A stretch of DNA of 64,000 bases, from contig NZ_JACXYY010000003.1 of NCBI RefSeq assembly GCF_014779665.1, forward strand, positions 538,210 to 602,209. The letters are read 5' to 3'. The notes under the pieces were generated by a model. The model was given only the letters and a program-made list of their open reading frames with translations, made no database searches and was not told the DNA's origin. Numbering within the stretch: the first letter of the stretch is position 1; every line of letters starts with the position of its first letter. Shown piece after piece: positions 1 to 9,188 of the stretch. This DNA comes from Nocardioides hwasunensis (GTDB lineage Bacteria; Actinomycetota; Actinomycetes; Propionibacteriales; Nocardioidaceae). A program made the position numbers and the translations under genes.

Positions 1-1689
1 GGCTACCGCTGGGACCCGATCCTGCGCTGGGGCGACCCGATCCTGCGCGGCGCTCCCGCCTTCGACGGTGCCCACCAGACTCCCGAGGCGCAGGCCGGCC
101 AGTTCGGCTACAACAACGACTACCTCGACATCATCGAGACGAACCGCTCCGGCACGAAGGCGCTGCTCGTGTGCAACCACGAGTACACCAACGAGACCAT
201 CATGTTCCCGCCCGGCACCGACTCCGAGACCGTCATCCGCACGGCCTGGGCGGCCCACGGCATGTCCGTCGTCGAGCTCACCCGCCGGCGTCGCGGGGAG
301 AGGTGGACCTACGTCCCCGGTGCCCGCCTCAACCGCCGGATCACCCTGGACACGCCCTTCGTCCTCGACGGCCCGGCCGCCGGCTCCGACCTGTTCAAGA
401 CGGCCGAGGACCCGACCGGCCGCACCGTGCGCGGCACGATGAACAACTGCGCCGGCGGCACCACCCCGTGGGGCACCGTGCTGTCGGGCGAGGAGAACTT
501 CAACCAGTACTTCCGCGCCACCGGGACCGACCCGAAGGAGGCCCGCTACGGCCTCTCCGCCACCCAGGACACCCGCAACTGGCGCTCGGTCGACCCGCGC
601 TGGGACGCCACCACGGCTGACTACGAGAACGAGCCGAACCGGTTCGGCTGGATCGTCGAGATCGACCCGTCCGACCCGCGCTCGACCCCGGTCAAGCACA
701 CCGCGATGGGCCGCTTCAAGCACGAGGGCGCCAACGTCATCCTCAACGGCGACGGGCACGTGGTGGCCTACATGGGCGACGACGAGCGCTTCGACTACCT
801 CTACCGCTTCGTGTCGAAGGACCGGGTCCGCGGCGGCGGGCACCACCGGGCCGGACGCCGGCACGGGCAGCGCTCACCGCTCAGCGAGGGTGACCTCTCG
901 GTTGCGCGGTTCACCGGCGACGGGCTCGAGGACGGGGTCAGCGACGGCACCGGCGAGTGGATCCCGCTCACCCGCGACGGCCGGTCGATGGTGCCGGGCT
1001 TCAGCCTCGAGGAGGTGCTGGTCTACACGCGCCTGGCCGCCGACGCGGTGATGCCGACCAAGATGGACCGGCCCGAGGACGTCGAGCCGAGCACGCACAA
1101 CGGCCGGATCTACGTCGCCTGCACCAACAACACCGATCGCGGCAAGCCGGGCAAGGAAGGCCCGACCGAGCCCAACCCGCGTGCGGCCAACAAGGACGGC
1201 CACATCGTCGAGATCGTCCCCGACGGCGCCGACCACACCCGGACCACCTTCACCTGGAACCTGCTGCTCGTCTGCGGGGACGCGGCGTCGGCCGGCACCT
1301 ACTTCGGCGGCTGGACCGGCCCGGTGTCGCCGATCTCCTGTCCCGACAACGTCGCGTTCGACAGCGTCGGCAACCTCTGGATCTCGACCGACGGGCAGCC
1401 GAGCGCGATCAAGCTCAGCGACGGCCTCTTCAAGGTGCCCGTCGAGGGTCCCGAGCGTGGTCACGTGCAGCAGTTCCTGGCGGTCCCCTCGGGCGCCGAG
1501 ACCTGCGGCCCGGTGATCCACGACCGGGACGGCTCGGTCTTCGTCGCCGTCCAGCACCCGGGCGAGGACGGCTCGTGGGAGGCGCCGCAGTCCCGCTTCC
1601 CGGACTTCGTGCCCACCGGCGCCGCCAGCCGCCCCGGCCAGTTCTCCGGTCCGCGGCCCACCGTCGTGCAGGTGACGCGCAGCCGCTGA
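1..1689 (+). CDS. PhoX-family (DUF839) phosphatase, 5' end outside window
   Basis: The reading frame is open from the first base, so the N-terminus (normally with a Tat signal) lies before the window; 562 residues are visible. Family signatures seen: NHEYTNE near the start, the paired acidic motif GEENFNQYF, FKHEGANV, RPEDVEPS and NPRAANKDGHIVEI. These match the PhoX/DUF839 beta-propeller phosphatases, exported enzymes that hydrolyse phosphate esters using calcium and iron. The visible part is slightly shorter than a whole PhoX, so perhaps 80-130 residues are missing. An internal ATG at 226-228 region is not the true start, because homology-like sequence continues upstream in frame. Assignment to the family is firm; substrate is not known. 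Confidence 0.88.
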   Translation, partial: GYRWDPILRWGDPILRGAPAFDGAHQTPEAQAGQFGYNNDYLDIIETNRSGTKALLVCNHEYTNETIMFPPGTDSETVIRTAWAAHGMSVVELTRRRRGERWTYVPGARLNRRITLDTPFVLDGPAAGSDLFKTAEDPTGRTVRGTMNNCAGGTTPWGTVLSGEENFNQYFRATGTDPKEARYGLSATQDTRNWRSVDPRWDATTADYENEPNRFGWIVEIDPSDPRSTPVKHTAMGRFKHEGANVILNGDGHVVAYMGDDERFDYLYRFVSKDRVRGGGHHRAGRRHGQRSPLSEGDLSVARFTGDGLEDGVSDGTGEWIPLTRDGRSMVPGFSLEEVLVYTRLAADAVMPTKMDRPEDVEPSTHNGRIYVACTNNTDRGKPGKEGPTEPNPRAANKDGHIVEIVPDGADHTRTTFTWNLLLVCGDAASAGTYFGGWTGPVSPISCPDNVAFDSVGNLWISTDGQPSAIKLSDGLFKVPVEGPERGHVQQFLAVPSGAETCGPVIHDRDGSVFVAVQHPGEDGSWEAPQSRFPDFVPTGAASRPGQFSGPRPTVVQVTRSR

Positions 1690-1765
1690 CACCGGCATCT
1701 CCGCGCGACACCGCATCCGTGGCGTGGTCGGACCCGTCGCCGGGTCGATGTGGTCTGATCACGCC

Positions 1766-2422
1766 ATGGAGCAGCAGCGGGGCACGTGGCCGGGGGTCGT
1801 GGACCCCGAGGTCCTCAAGGACACCGTGGTCGCGGCGTCCCACCGGCTGGCGGACGCCGCCAAGGTCGGTGCGTGGGACACCGTCCTGCACCAGCTGACG
1901 TCGTCCCACGCAGTCGGGGCCAACCAGTGGCGCATCGGCGGCTCGAGCTGGTTCAGCCCGCTGCACCAGGCCGCGTGGCTCGGCGCACCCGTCGGCGTCG
2001 TGGACCGGCTCGTGGAGCTCGGCGCCTGGCGCTCGCTCCGCACCGCGGACGGCGCCCGCCCGGTGGACCTCGCCCGCGACCGCGGCCACGCGCACCTGGT
2101 CGATGCGCTCGCCACCTCGGAGGTGACCGCGTCCCTGCGCCGGAGGCACGACGCCTGGGACAGCCACCTCGACGCCCTCGTCGCCGAGCGGACCGACGGC
2201 CTGCCACCGGTCGCCTACCGACCGGTGGCCACCGAGGTCGCCGCACTGGAGCCGCTGGACTCGCTGTGGTTCCCCTATCCGGGGATGTACGGCGGGTTCT
2301 CCCTGAGCCTGCACCGCAACCGCCTCGTGGTGGAGAGCTGGTGCCGGGTGGCGGGCGGGTCCGGCCAGGCCCACGTGATCACCAGCGGCGGCTGCGTCCT
2401 GGTCGAGGAGGGCTTCGTGTGA
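1766..2422 (+). CDS. Ankyrin-repeat-like protein
   Basis: A 218-residue soluble protein. Residues about 64-115 read as one and a half to two ankyrin repeats (SPLHQAAWLGAP followed by ADGARPVDLARDRGHAHLV), a fold used for protein-protein contact. The N-terminal 60 residues are helical-looking and the C-terminal half (about 120-218) has no feature I recognise. An in-frame upstream ATG at 1724 exists, but the ATG at 1766 is preferred because it keeps the start clear of the preceding gene's termination region. Its stop overlaps the GTG of the ceramidase-like gene by four bases, so the two are probably translationally coupled. Function unknown. Confidence 0.7.
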   Translation: MEQQRGTWPGVVDPEVLKDTVVAASHRLADAAKVGAWDTVLHQLTSSHAVGANQWRIGGSSWFSPLHQAAWLGAPVGVVDRLVELGAWRSLRTADGARPVDLARDRGHAHLVDALATSEVTASLRRRHDAWDSHLDALVAERTDGLPPVAYRPVATEVAALEPLDSLWFPYPGMYGGFSLSLHRNRLVVESWCRVAGGSGQAHVITSGGCVLVEEGFV

Positions 2423-3195
2423 GGACTCCTCCGATCGCCGTCGCCAGCGCGGTCGCGGTGAGCTCGACCGCGCTGCTCGTGGTGGCGATCGGGCAGGGCT
2501 GGCTCGGGCCGGACGTCGGCCGAGGCGCGAACTTCTGCGAGGCGGCGCGCGACGGCCTCGTGCGGCAGCCGGCCAACACGCTCTCCAACCTCGGCTTCGT
2601 CGTCGCCGGACTGCTGGTCGCCCGTCGCGCCGGCAGCCGGTCCCCCGACAGCGTGCTGCCGATGCGGGTCGCCACCTTCTACGCGTGCGTCGTCGTGCTG
2701 CTCGGCCCCGGCTCCGCGGCGATGCACGCGACCCAGAGCGCGTGGGGCGGGCACCTCGACATGCTGAGCATGTACCTCGTCGCCGGCTTCGCCGCCTCGT
2801 GGGCGTGGGTGCGCTGGACCCGGAGAGGCACGGCGGCCTTCGCGACGGCGTACGTCGCCTGCGTCGCGGCGTGCGAGGCCGCCGGGCTCTGGTCCGGCCC
2901 CGTGCCCGTCGTCCACTACGCCGGCAACCTGGCGTTCGGCCTCCTCCTGGTCGCGGCCGTGGTGCTGGAGTTCCTCGTCTGGCGGCGCGCGGAGTCGGTG
3001 CTGGTCCTCCGCCACGGCGTCGTCGCCCTCGCCGCGATGCTCCTCGCCTTCACCGTCTGGCTGCTCAGCAACGCCGGCTGGTGCGACCCGCACTCGCTCC
3101 TGCAGGGCCACGCCGTCTGGCACCTGCTGTGCGCGGTCGCGGCCTACTGGCTGTTCCGGATGTACGCCTCGGAGCGCCTGCGCCCCGCAGCCTGA
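2419..3195 (+). CDS. Ceramidase/alkaline-ceramidase-like (CREST) membrane protein
   Basis: A 258-residue protein with about seven membrane segments. It keeps the hallmarks of the ceramidase/CREST family: the NTLSNLGF segment after the first helix, a Ser and His in GPGSAAMHATQSAWGGHLDM, and a late HAVWH pair in the last helices. In this family three histidines and an aspartate bind zinc for amide hydrolysis of lipids. Start is GTG at 2419, overlapping the previous stop by four bases. Bacterial members are poorly characterised, so the lipid substrate is an open question; the family call rests on the motif pattern and topology. Confidence 0.78.
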   Translation: MRTPPIAVASAVAVSSTALLVVAIGQGWLGPDVGRGANFCEAARDGLVRQPANTLSNLGFVVAGLLVARRAGSRSPDSVLPMRVATFYACVVVLLGPGSAAMHATQSAWGGHLDMLSMYLVAGFAASWAWVRWTRRGTAAFATAYVACVAACEAAGLWSGPVPVVHYAGNLAFGLLLVAAVVLEFLVWRRAESVLVLRHGVVALAAMLLAFTVWLLSNAGWCDPHSLLQGHAVWHLLCAVAAYWLFRMYASERLRPAA

Positions 3196-3362
3196 AACTC
3201 ATCCATCCGGGTGGAGATGGTCGAGCTAGTCAGATTCGGCCCAATCCGTTGTCGCCCACTGTGCCGAACGTCCTAGGTCACACCAATCGGGCCTCAGTCC
3301 CGGTGGGCCGTCGGAGGCTCGGCGACCTCGAAGCGACAGCGACACCTCTGAATGGAGTACGC

Positions 3363-4283
3363 ATGTTCGGCAAGGCAGTAGTCACAGACATGATCAACCG
3401 AAGCGCCGAGAACGAGACCGACCGGCGCCTGTTCCTCAAGTCGGCGGGAGTCGCCGGTCTCGGCGTCGTCGGCGCGGGAGCACTCGGCGGGATGACCGCT
3501 GCGCCCGCGCAGGCCGCAGGCGTCAGCGACGGAGCGGTCCTCAACTTCGCGCTCAACCTCGAGTACCTGGAGGCGGAGTTCTACCAGTACGCCGCCTTCG
3601 GCAAGGGCCTCGACGACAAGCTCACCTCCGGCAAGGGCAAGAAGGGCGGTGTGAAGGGCGGCCGTCAGGTGCAGTTCGCCACGCCGGCGATCCGCAAGTA
3701 CGCCGAGGAGATCGCCACCGACGAGCTCGACCACGTCAGCTTCCTGCGCAAGGCGCTGGGCGGCGCCAAGGTGGCGCGTCCGGCCATCAACATCCAGGAG
3801 AGCTTCACCGCCGCGGCGACCGCGGCCGGCCTGATCCAGCCCGGCCAGACCTTCGACCCCTACGCCAACGAGGACAACTTCCTCCTCGCTGCGTTCGTCT
3901 TCGAGGACGTGGGCGTCACGGCCTACAAGGGCGCCGCTCCGCTCATCACCAACAAGACCTACCTGGAGGCTGCCGCCGGCATCCTGGCCGTCGAGGCCTA
4001 CCACGCCGGCATCGTGCGCAGCGCGCTCTACTCCAAGGGTCTGCAGGACGCCGCCAAGGCCATCTCCAAGGCGCGTGACAGCCTCGACGGCAAGTCGACC
4101 AAGGACCAGGGCATCGGCTCGGAGGCCGGCAAGGCCAACCTCGTCCCCACGGACAAGAACGGCATCGCCTTCAGCCGCACGCCGGGCCAGGTCCTCAACG
4201 TGGTCTACCTCAACCCGAAGTCCGTCACCAAGGGCGGCTTCTTCCCCCGCGGCGTCAACGGCGCCGTCAACAAGAGCTCGTGA
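3363..4283 (+). CDS. Tat-exported ferritin-like domain protein
   Basis: A 306-residue protein. Near residue 20 is a twin-arginine signal (DRRLFLKSAG) followed by a hydrophobic Gly/Ala/Val stretch and an Ala-rich cleavage region (AAPAQAAG). The mature part is a ferritin-like four-helix bundle: NLEYLEAEFYQY, ATDELDHVSFL, FEDVGVTAY and VEAYHAGIV supply the Glu and Glu-x-x-His ligands expected for a di-iron site. Family members are exported and may bind or oxidise iron or related metals; the reaction here is not known. The gene is 115 bp upstream of tatB, next to the machinery that would export it. Start ATG follows a GGAG. Confidence 0.85.
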   Translation: MFGKAVVTDMINRSAENETDRRLFLKSAGVAGLGVVGAGALGGMTAAPAQAAGVSDGAVLNFALNLEYLEAEFYQYAAFGKGLDDKLTSGKGKKGGVKGGRQVQFATPAIRKYAEEIATDELDHVSFLRKALGGAKVARPAINIQESFTAAATAAGLIQPGQTFDPYANEDNFLLAAFVFEDVGVTAYKGAAPLITNKTYLEAAAGILAVEAYHAGIVRSALYSKGLQDAAKAISKARDSLDGKSTKDQGIGSEAGKANLVPTDKNGIAFSRTPGQVLNVVYLNPKSVTKGGFFPRGVNGAVNKSS

Positions 4284-4344
4284 CCTCCGTGTCGCGATCG
4301 AGCGCTCTGCTCGTTCGCGGCACCGGTCCCGAACGCTCACCGGT

Positions 4345-4372
4345 GGTCCGGGCGTCGCGAGGCGCCCGGACC
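4345..4372 (+). terminator. Hairpin between ferritin-like gene and tatB
   Basis: GGTCCGGGCG at 4345-4354 and its exact complement at 4363-4372 form a 10-bp GC stem with an 8-base loop. There is no T tract. It may end or attenuate the ferritin-like transcript, leaving tatB with its own promoter; that role is inferred. Confidence 0.5.
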
Positions 4373-4398
4373 GCCGGGAGCGGCTGAGAGGAGATCAC

Positions 4399-4794
4399 AT
4401 GTTCGGCATCGGACTGCCCGAGCTCGCCGTCATCGCGTTCTTCGGGGTCATCTTGATGGGCCCCGACAAGCTCCCCGGACTGGCCAAGCAGCTGGGTCAG
4501 GGGATCAAGGCCGCCAAGCGCATGGGTGACTCCGTGCGCGACGACCTCCGTACCTCCCTCGGTGACGACTACGCCGACCTCGAGCTGCGCGACCTCAACC
4601 CGCGCGAGATGGTCCGGCGCCAGGTCATGGAGGTCCTCGCCGAGCGTGACGAGGACGAGTCGGACTCGGACGACGAGGACGACGACACCTACAACACCGA
4701 CGACGAGGACGACGCCGACGAGCCCGCCGGCGCCACCGACGCACTACCCGCAGGAGCGGTGCACCCGCTCCGCGACGAGAGGAAGACAGCATGA
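4399..4794 (+). CDS. tatB: Sec-independent translocase subunit TatB
   Basis: 131 residues. The N-terminus (MFGIGLPELAVI) is a single membrane helix with Glu8, followed by the GPDKLP hinge and an amphipathic helix. The segment after it, with LGDDYADLELRDLNPREMV, matches the actinobacterial TatB pattern rather than TatA. The last 50 residues are acidic and low in complexity (runs of Asp/Glu). TatB binds twin-arginine signals together with TatC in the membrane. A GAGAGGAG ribosome binding site precedes the ATG at 4399, and the stop overlaps the tatA start (ATGA), so tatB-tatA-tatC form one operon. Confidence 0.86.
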   Translation: MFGIGLPELAVIAFFGVILMGPDKLPGLAKQLGQGIKAAKRMGDSVRDDLRTSLGDDYADLELRDLNPREMVRRQVMEVLAERDEDESDSDDEDDDTYNTDDEDDADEPAGATDALPAGAVHPLRDERKTA

Positions 4795-5093
4795 CTTCCA
4801 CCATCACCCCGCTGCTGATCGGAGGGCTGGGCGGCATGGAGCTGATCATCATCTTGGCCGTGCTCCTCCTGCTGTTCGGAGCCTCCAAGCTCCCCGACCT
4901 CGCTCGCGGCTCCGGCCAGGCGCTGCGCATCTTCAAGTCCGAGACCAAGGGTCTGATGGACGACGACAAGCCGGCCAGCGCCGACAAGGCGAAGACGGCT
5001 GCCCCGGTCTCCGAGCCCGTCCTCACCGAGACGGTCGTGGCTGAGCCGGTCGTCGTCGAGACGCCCCGCGAGCACGACGCTCCGCGCGGCTGA
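4791..5093 (+). CDS. tatA: Sec-independent translocase subunit TatA
   Basis: 100 residues: a short N-terminal extension, then GGMELIIILAVLLLLFGASKLP, the membrane helix and FG hinge of TatA, then the amphipathic helix ending ALRIFKSETKGL. The C-terminal tail is Ala/Glu/Val rich and probably disordered. TatA multimerises to let folded proteins cross the membrane. It overlaps tatB by four bases and is 11 bp from tatC. Confidence 0.9.
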   Translation: MTSTITPLLIGGLGGMELIIILAVLLLLFGASKLPDLARGSGQALRIFKSETKGLMDDDKPASADKAKTAAPVSEPVLTETVVAEPVVVETPREHDAPRG

Positions 5094-5104
5094 GAGGACC
5101 TCAG

Positions 5105-5935
5105 ATGTCGATCGCCACTGCCGTCAACGTGCTGCGGATCGCCCCCAGCCAGCCGGGCTCCACGCCCGGCAGCATGTCGCTGGCCGGCCACCTCCGCGAG
5201 GCGAGGGCCCGGCTCATCCGCTGTGCGCTCGTGCTGGTGGTGGCGTTCTTCGTCGCCCTCCCCTTCTACGACCAGCTGCTCTCGCTGGTGCTCGGCCCCT
5301 ACAACCAGGCGCAGCAGCTCATCGGGGAGGACACCGTCAGCACGGCCTACGTGGCCGGCGCGACGGGTCCCCTCATGCTCAACCTCAAGCTCTGCGGCGT
5401 CGCCGCCCTCGTCGCGGCCAGCCCCTACTGGCTCTGGCAGGCGTGGTCCTTCATCGTGCCCGGTCTGCTGGCCCGGGAGAAGCGCTGGTCCAAGGTCTTC
5501 GCCGCCATCGCCGGCCCGCTCTTCATCGCAGGCGTGGCCCTGGGCTACTACGTGCTGCCCAAGGGCCTCGGGGTGCTGATCGGGTTCACCCCGGCCGGCA
5601 TGGAGAACCTCGTCGAGTTCGGCGACTACTTCTCGTTCTTCAGCCGGATGCTCCTGGTCTTCGGACTGGCCGTGGAGATCCCGTTCTTCCTGGTGCTGCT
5701 CAACCTGGCGGGCGTCGTCACCGGCGCGCAGCTCGGCAAGCACCGCAACATCATCCTGATGTCGGCCGTGGTCTTCGCCGCCGTCGCGACACCCTCCACC
5801 GACCCGTTCTCGATGCTGATGCTCGCCATCCCGATGATGGTGCTGTTCATCCTGGCCGAGGTCATCACCCGACTCATCGACCGCCGTCGCCGTGCCCGGG
5901 CGCTGGCCCAGGTCGCCCCGTGGACCGAGGACTGA
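5105..5935 (+). CDS. tatC: Sec-independent translocase subunit TatC
   Basis: 276 residues with six membrane segments. The HLREARARLIR motif near residue 30 and the conserved FxxE-type region in the first periplasmic loop are typical of TatC, the receptor that recognises the twin-arginine motif. ATPSTDPFSMLMLAIPM marks the last helices. A GAGAGGA site precedes the ATG at 5105. With tatB and tatA directly upstream the window encodes a complete TatABC system. Confidence 0.95.
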   Translation: MSIATAVNVLRIAPSQPGSTPGSMSLAGHLREARARLIRCALVLVVAFFVALPFYDQLLSLVLGPYNQAQQLIGEDTVSTAYVAGATGPLMLNLKLCGVAALVAASPYWLWQAWSFIVPGLLAREKRWSKVFAAIAGPLFIAGVALGYYVLPKGLGVLIGFTPAGMENLVEFGDYFSFFSRMLLVFGLAVEIPFFLVLLNLAGVVTGAQLGKHRNIILMSAVVFAAVATPSTDPFSMLMLAIPMMVLFILAEVITRLIDRRRRARALAQVAPWTED

Positions 5936-5943
5936 GGACCGAG

Positions 5944-7236
5944 ATGTTCCAGACCAAGAAGTACGCCGCTCCCCCGACCCGTCGTGCGTCGGGGGACGCG
6001 GTCTCCCTTGCGGAGCCGGGGCCTCCGGGCGGTCCGCGACGGGCGATGGGCCGGCTGTGGCCCCTGCTGGGACCGGCGTTCGTCACCGCGGTGGCCTACG
6101 TCGATCCCGGCAACTTCGCGACCAACATCTCCGCCGGGTCCATCTACGGATACCTGCTGGTCTGGGTGGTGGTCGTCAGCAACGTGATGGCGATGCTCAT
6201 CCAGTACCTCTCCGCCAAGGCGGGCGTCGCCACCGGCATGAGCCTGCCCGCGCTGTGCCGGGCCCACCTGCCCCGCCGTGTGGTGCGCGGACTGTGGGGG
6301 CAGGCCGAGCTGGTCGCCATCGCGACCGACCTCGCGGAGGTCGTCGGCGGCGCGCTGGCGCTCAAGCTCCTGTTCGACCTGCCGCTCATCGTCGGTGGAA
6401 CGATCACCGCGGTCGTGGCGTTCGCCATGCTCGGCCTCAAGAACCGCGGCCACCGCCACTTCGAGGCCGCCATCGTCGGCCTGCTCGGCGTGATCCTCGT
6501 GGGCTTCGTCTACGACGTCGCCATCAGTGGCATCGACTCGATGGCCGTGCTCGACGGCACGCTGCCCCGCTTCGACGGCGCCGAGAGCGTGATGCTCGCC
6601 GCCGGGATGCTCGGGGCCACCGTCATGCCCCACGCGATCTACCTCCACAGTGCGCTCACCAGCGAGCGCCACCGCCCGCGCACCGACACCGAGCGACGCA
6701 CGATCATGCGTGGCCAGCGCGTCGACGTGATCGTCGCGATGACCATCGCCGGCCTGATGAACCTCTCGCTCCTGCTCGTGGCGGCCTCGGCCCTCTCGGG
6801 CCAGGGCATCGACACCATCGAGGGTGCGCACGCCGGCCTGGGCGAGTCCCTCGGCAAGGGCGCGGCACTCCTCTTCGCCCTCGGCCTGCTGGCCTCGGGC
6901 TTCGCCTCGAGCAGCGTCGGCACCCTGTCGGGCCAGGTGATCATGGAGGGCTTCATCCGCCGCCGGATCCCGGTGACCCTGCGCCGCCTCATCACGCTGC
7001 TGCCCGCCCTGGTCATCCTGGGCATGGGCGTGGACCCGACCGCGGCACTGGTCGGCTCGCAGGTCGTGCTCTCGTTCGGCATCCCGTTCGCGCTGGTCCC
7101 GCTCGTCTGGTTCACCGCGCGCAAGGACGTGATGGGCTCGCTCGTCAATCGGCCGGTCACCACGATCGCCGGGGGCCTGGCCGCCGGGGTGATCATCGTC
7201 CTCAACGCCGTCCTGCTGGTGCAGCTGGCCTCGTAG
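5944..7236 (+). CDS. mntH: Nramp-family divalent metal transporter (MntH-like)
   Basis: 430 residues, about eleven membrane segments after a 35-residue N-terminal tail. The metal-binding motif DPGNFATN in helix 1 and MPHAIYLHSAL in helix 6 are intact; in Nramp proteins the Asp, Asn and the Met of helix 6 bind Mn(II) or Fe(II), coupled to protons. The ATG at 5944 follows the tatC stop by 8 bases (GAGGACCGAG), so it may be co-transcribed with tat. Mn(II) import is the likeliest role by family; no Mur/MntR box was recognised upstream. Confidence 0.88.
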   Translation: MFQTKKYAAPPTRRASGDAVSLAEPGPPGGPRRAMGRLWPLLGPAFVTAVAYVDPGNFATNISAGSIYGYLLVWVVVVSNVMAMLIQYLSAKAGVATGMSLPALCRAHLPRRVVRGLWGQAELVAIATDLAEVVGGALALKLLFDLPLIVGGTITAVVAFAMLGLKNRGHRHFEAAIVGLLGVILVGFVYDVAISGIDSMAVLDGTLPRFDGAESVMLAAGMLGATVMPHAIYLHSALTSERHRPRTDTERRTIMRGQRVDVIVAMTIAGLMNLSLLLVAASALSGQGIDTIEGAHAGLGESLGKGAALLFALGLLASGFASSSVGTLSGQVIMEGFIRRRIPVTLRRLITLLPALVILGMGVDPTAALVGSQVVLSFGIPFALVPLVWFTARKDVMGSLVNRPVTTIAGGLAAGVIIVLNAVLLVQLAS

Positions 7237-7250
7237 TGGGTTGACCGGGA

Positions 7251-7289
7251 CCGAGACGGTGTAGGTAGATGGACCGACCCCCGTCTCGG
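7251..7289 (+). terminator. Inverted repeat after mntH
   Basis: CCGAGACGG (7251-7259) and CCGTCTCGG (7281-7289) are exact complements around a 21-base loop, 15 bp after the mntH stop and 24 bp before the next start. Possible terminator; the long loop and lack of a T tract keep confidence low. Confidence 0.4.
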
Positions 7290-7312
7290 AACTCTCGGAA
7301 AGTGGTTGACCC

Positions 7313-9175
7313 ATGACCTCGTCCACCCCTGCACCCACGCCCGCGCCGAGTCCTGCTCGTCGCAGCGTGCTCACCGGCGCCGCAGCACTCACCGCGGCCG
7401 GTTTCGTCGCCCACCCGGCGCCGGCCGACGCGCACGGCGGTGGTCGCCACGGCGGGCACCACGGGCACCGCTCGACACGGCTGACCGTGCTCGGCACGAC
7501 CGACCTGCACGGCAACGTCCTCAACTGGGACTACTTCAAGAACCTCGAGTTCGACAACGCCACCCACGACGACATCGGCATCGCCAAGGCCGCCACCCTG
7601 ATCAAGGCCGCCCGCCAGCGGCTGCGGCACCAGCCGGTGCTGACGCTCGACGCCGGCGACACCATCCAGGGCACGCCCCTGGCCTACTACTACGCCCGCA
7701 TCGAGCCCATCACCGGCGGCACCGTCCACCCGATGGCACGCGCCATGAACCTCGTCGGCTACGACGCCGCCGCGCTCGGCAACCACGAGTTCAACTACGG
7801 CATCGACACCCTGCGCACCTTCGAGTCGCAGCTGGACTTCCCGCTGCTCGGCGCCAACGCGGTCGACCCGGCCACGGGTCGACCCGTCTTCCCGCCCTAT
7901 GTCATCAAGAAGCTCCGCGTCCACGGTGGCCCCCACCTCACCGTCGGCGTCCTGGGCCTGACGAACCCCGGTGTGGCCCTGTGGGACAAGGCCAACGTTG
8001 AGGGCCGCATCGAGTTCCCGGGCCTCGTCGAGCAGGCGAGGAAGTTCGTGCCGGAGCTCAGGCGCCGCGGGTGCGACGTGGTGGTGATCAGCGCCCACAG
8101 CGGCGCCGACACCTCGTCGTCGTACGGCGACGCGCTGCCGTGGCCGGAGAACGCCGCGTCCCTCGTGGCCGAGCAGGTGCCCGGCGTCGACGCGATCCTC
8201 GTCGGGCACGCCCACAAGGAGATCCCCGAGCGGTTCGTCACCAACGTGCGCACCGGACAGCAGGTGCTGCTCTGCGAGCCGCTCTACTGGGGCATGCGGG
8301 TCGCCGTGATGGACCTCGACCTCCGTCACGAGCGCGGCCGGTGGAAGGTGGTCGCCGCCCACGGGCAGACCCTCAACTCCAACACCGTCGCCGGCGACCC
8401 GGCCGTCCTCGCCGCCGTGCAACGTCAGCACGACACGGTCGTGGGCTACGTCAACTCCCCCGTCGGCACCTCGGCCGCGGCCCTCTCGGCCGCTCGCGCG
8501 GTCGTCGAGGACGTGCCGATCATCGACTTCGTGCAGTTCGTGCAGGCCGACGCGGTCAAGGCCGGGCTCGTCGGTGCCGACGCCGCGCTCCCGGTGCTGT
8601 CGATCGCCGCGCCGTTCAACCGCTCCGCGTCGTTCCCCGCCGGGGAGGTCACCGTGCGTGACGTGGCAGGTCTCTACATCTACGACAACACGCTGCTCGC
8701 CGTGAAGGTCACCGGTGCGCAGGTGAAGGACTACCTCGAGTTCTCCGCGCGCTACTTCCAGCAGGTCTCCGGGGCCGGGCCGTTCACCCTGGACCAGGTG
8801 ACGAACGCCGTGACGCCGACGGCTCCCAACGGCACCCCCGACTACAACTTCGACTCCGTGGCCGGCCTCGACGCCCCGCTGACCTACGACATCGACATCG
8901 CCCAGCCCGCCGGGTCGCGCATCGTCGGGCTCGCCTACGACGGGCAGCCCGTGACCGCCGACCGGGAGTTCGCGCTGGCGGTGAACAACTACCGGCAGTC
9001 CGGAGGCGGTGGCTTCCCCCACGTGTCGACAGCGCCGGTGGTCTACAACCGGCAGAACGAGATCCGACAGCTCCTCATCGACTGGGTGACGGCCCACGGC
9101 ACGATCGACCCGGCCGAGTTCGCCTCGGTCGACTGGCGCCTGGTCTCCGGCGGACGGCCGGTGAGCGTCTCGTGA
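7313..9175 (+). CDS. Tat-exported 5'-nucleotidase / 2',3'-cyclic-nucleotide 2'-phosphodiesterase
   Basis: 620 residues. Residues 16-45 form a twin-arginine signal (RRSVLTGAA then a hydrophobic core). A His-rich linker follows. The metallophosphatase core has all the usual motifs: TTDLHGNVLNW, DAGDTIQGTPLAYYY, GNHEFNYG, SAHSGAD and GHAHKE. The C-terminal nucleotidase domain ends with the substrate motif NNYRQSGGGGFP. The spacing and DLHGNVLNWDYF wording resemble CpdB/YfkN more than UshA. Such enzymes release nucleosides and phosphate from extracellular nucleotides. Nearby PhoX and Tat genes fit an exported phosphate-scavenging set. Stand-alone transcription is likely. Confidence 0.9.
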   Translation: MTSSTPAPTPAPSPARRSVLTGAAALTAAGFVAHPAPADAHGGGRHGGHHGHRSTRLTVLGTTDLHGNVLNWDYFKNLEFDNATHDDIGIAKAATLIKAARQRLRHQPVLTLDAGDTIQGTPLAYYYARIEPITGGTVHPMARAMNLVGYDAAALGNHEFNYGIDTLRTFESQLDFPLLGANAVDPATGRPVFPPYVIKKLRVHGGPHLTVGVLGLTNPGVALWDKANVEGRIEFPGLVEQARKFVPELRRRGCDVVVISAHSGADTSSSYGDALPWPENAASLVAEQVPGVDAILVGHAHKEIPERFVTNVRTGQQVLLCEPLYWGMRVAVMDLDLRHERGRWKVVAAHGQTLNSNTVAGDPAVLAAVQRQHDTVVGYVNSPVGTSAAALSAARAVVEDVPIIDFVQFVQADAVKAGLVGADAALPVLSIAAPFNRSASFPAGEVTVRDVAGLYIYDNTLLAVKVTGAQVKDYLEFSARYFQQVSGAGPFTLDQVTNAVTPTAPNGTPDYNFDSVAGLDAPLTYDIDIAQPAGSRIVGLAYDGQPVTADREFALAVNNYRQSGGGGFPHVSTAPVVYNRQNEIRQLLIDWVTAHGTIDPAEFASVDWRLVSGGRPVSVS

Positions 9176-9188
9176 GCCGCGCCGCCGC

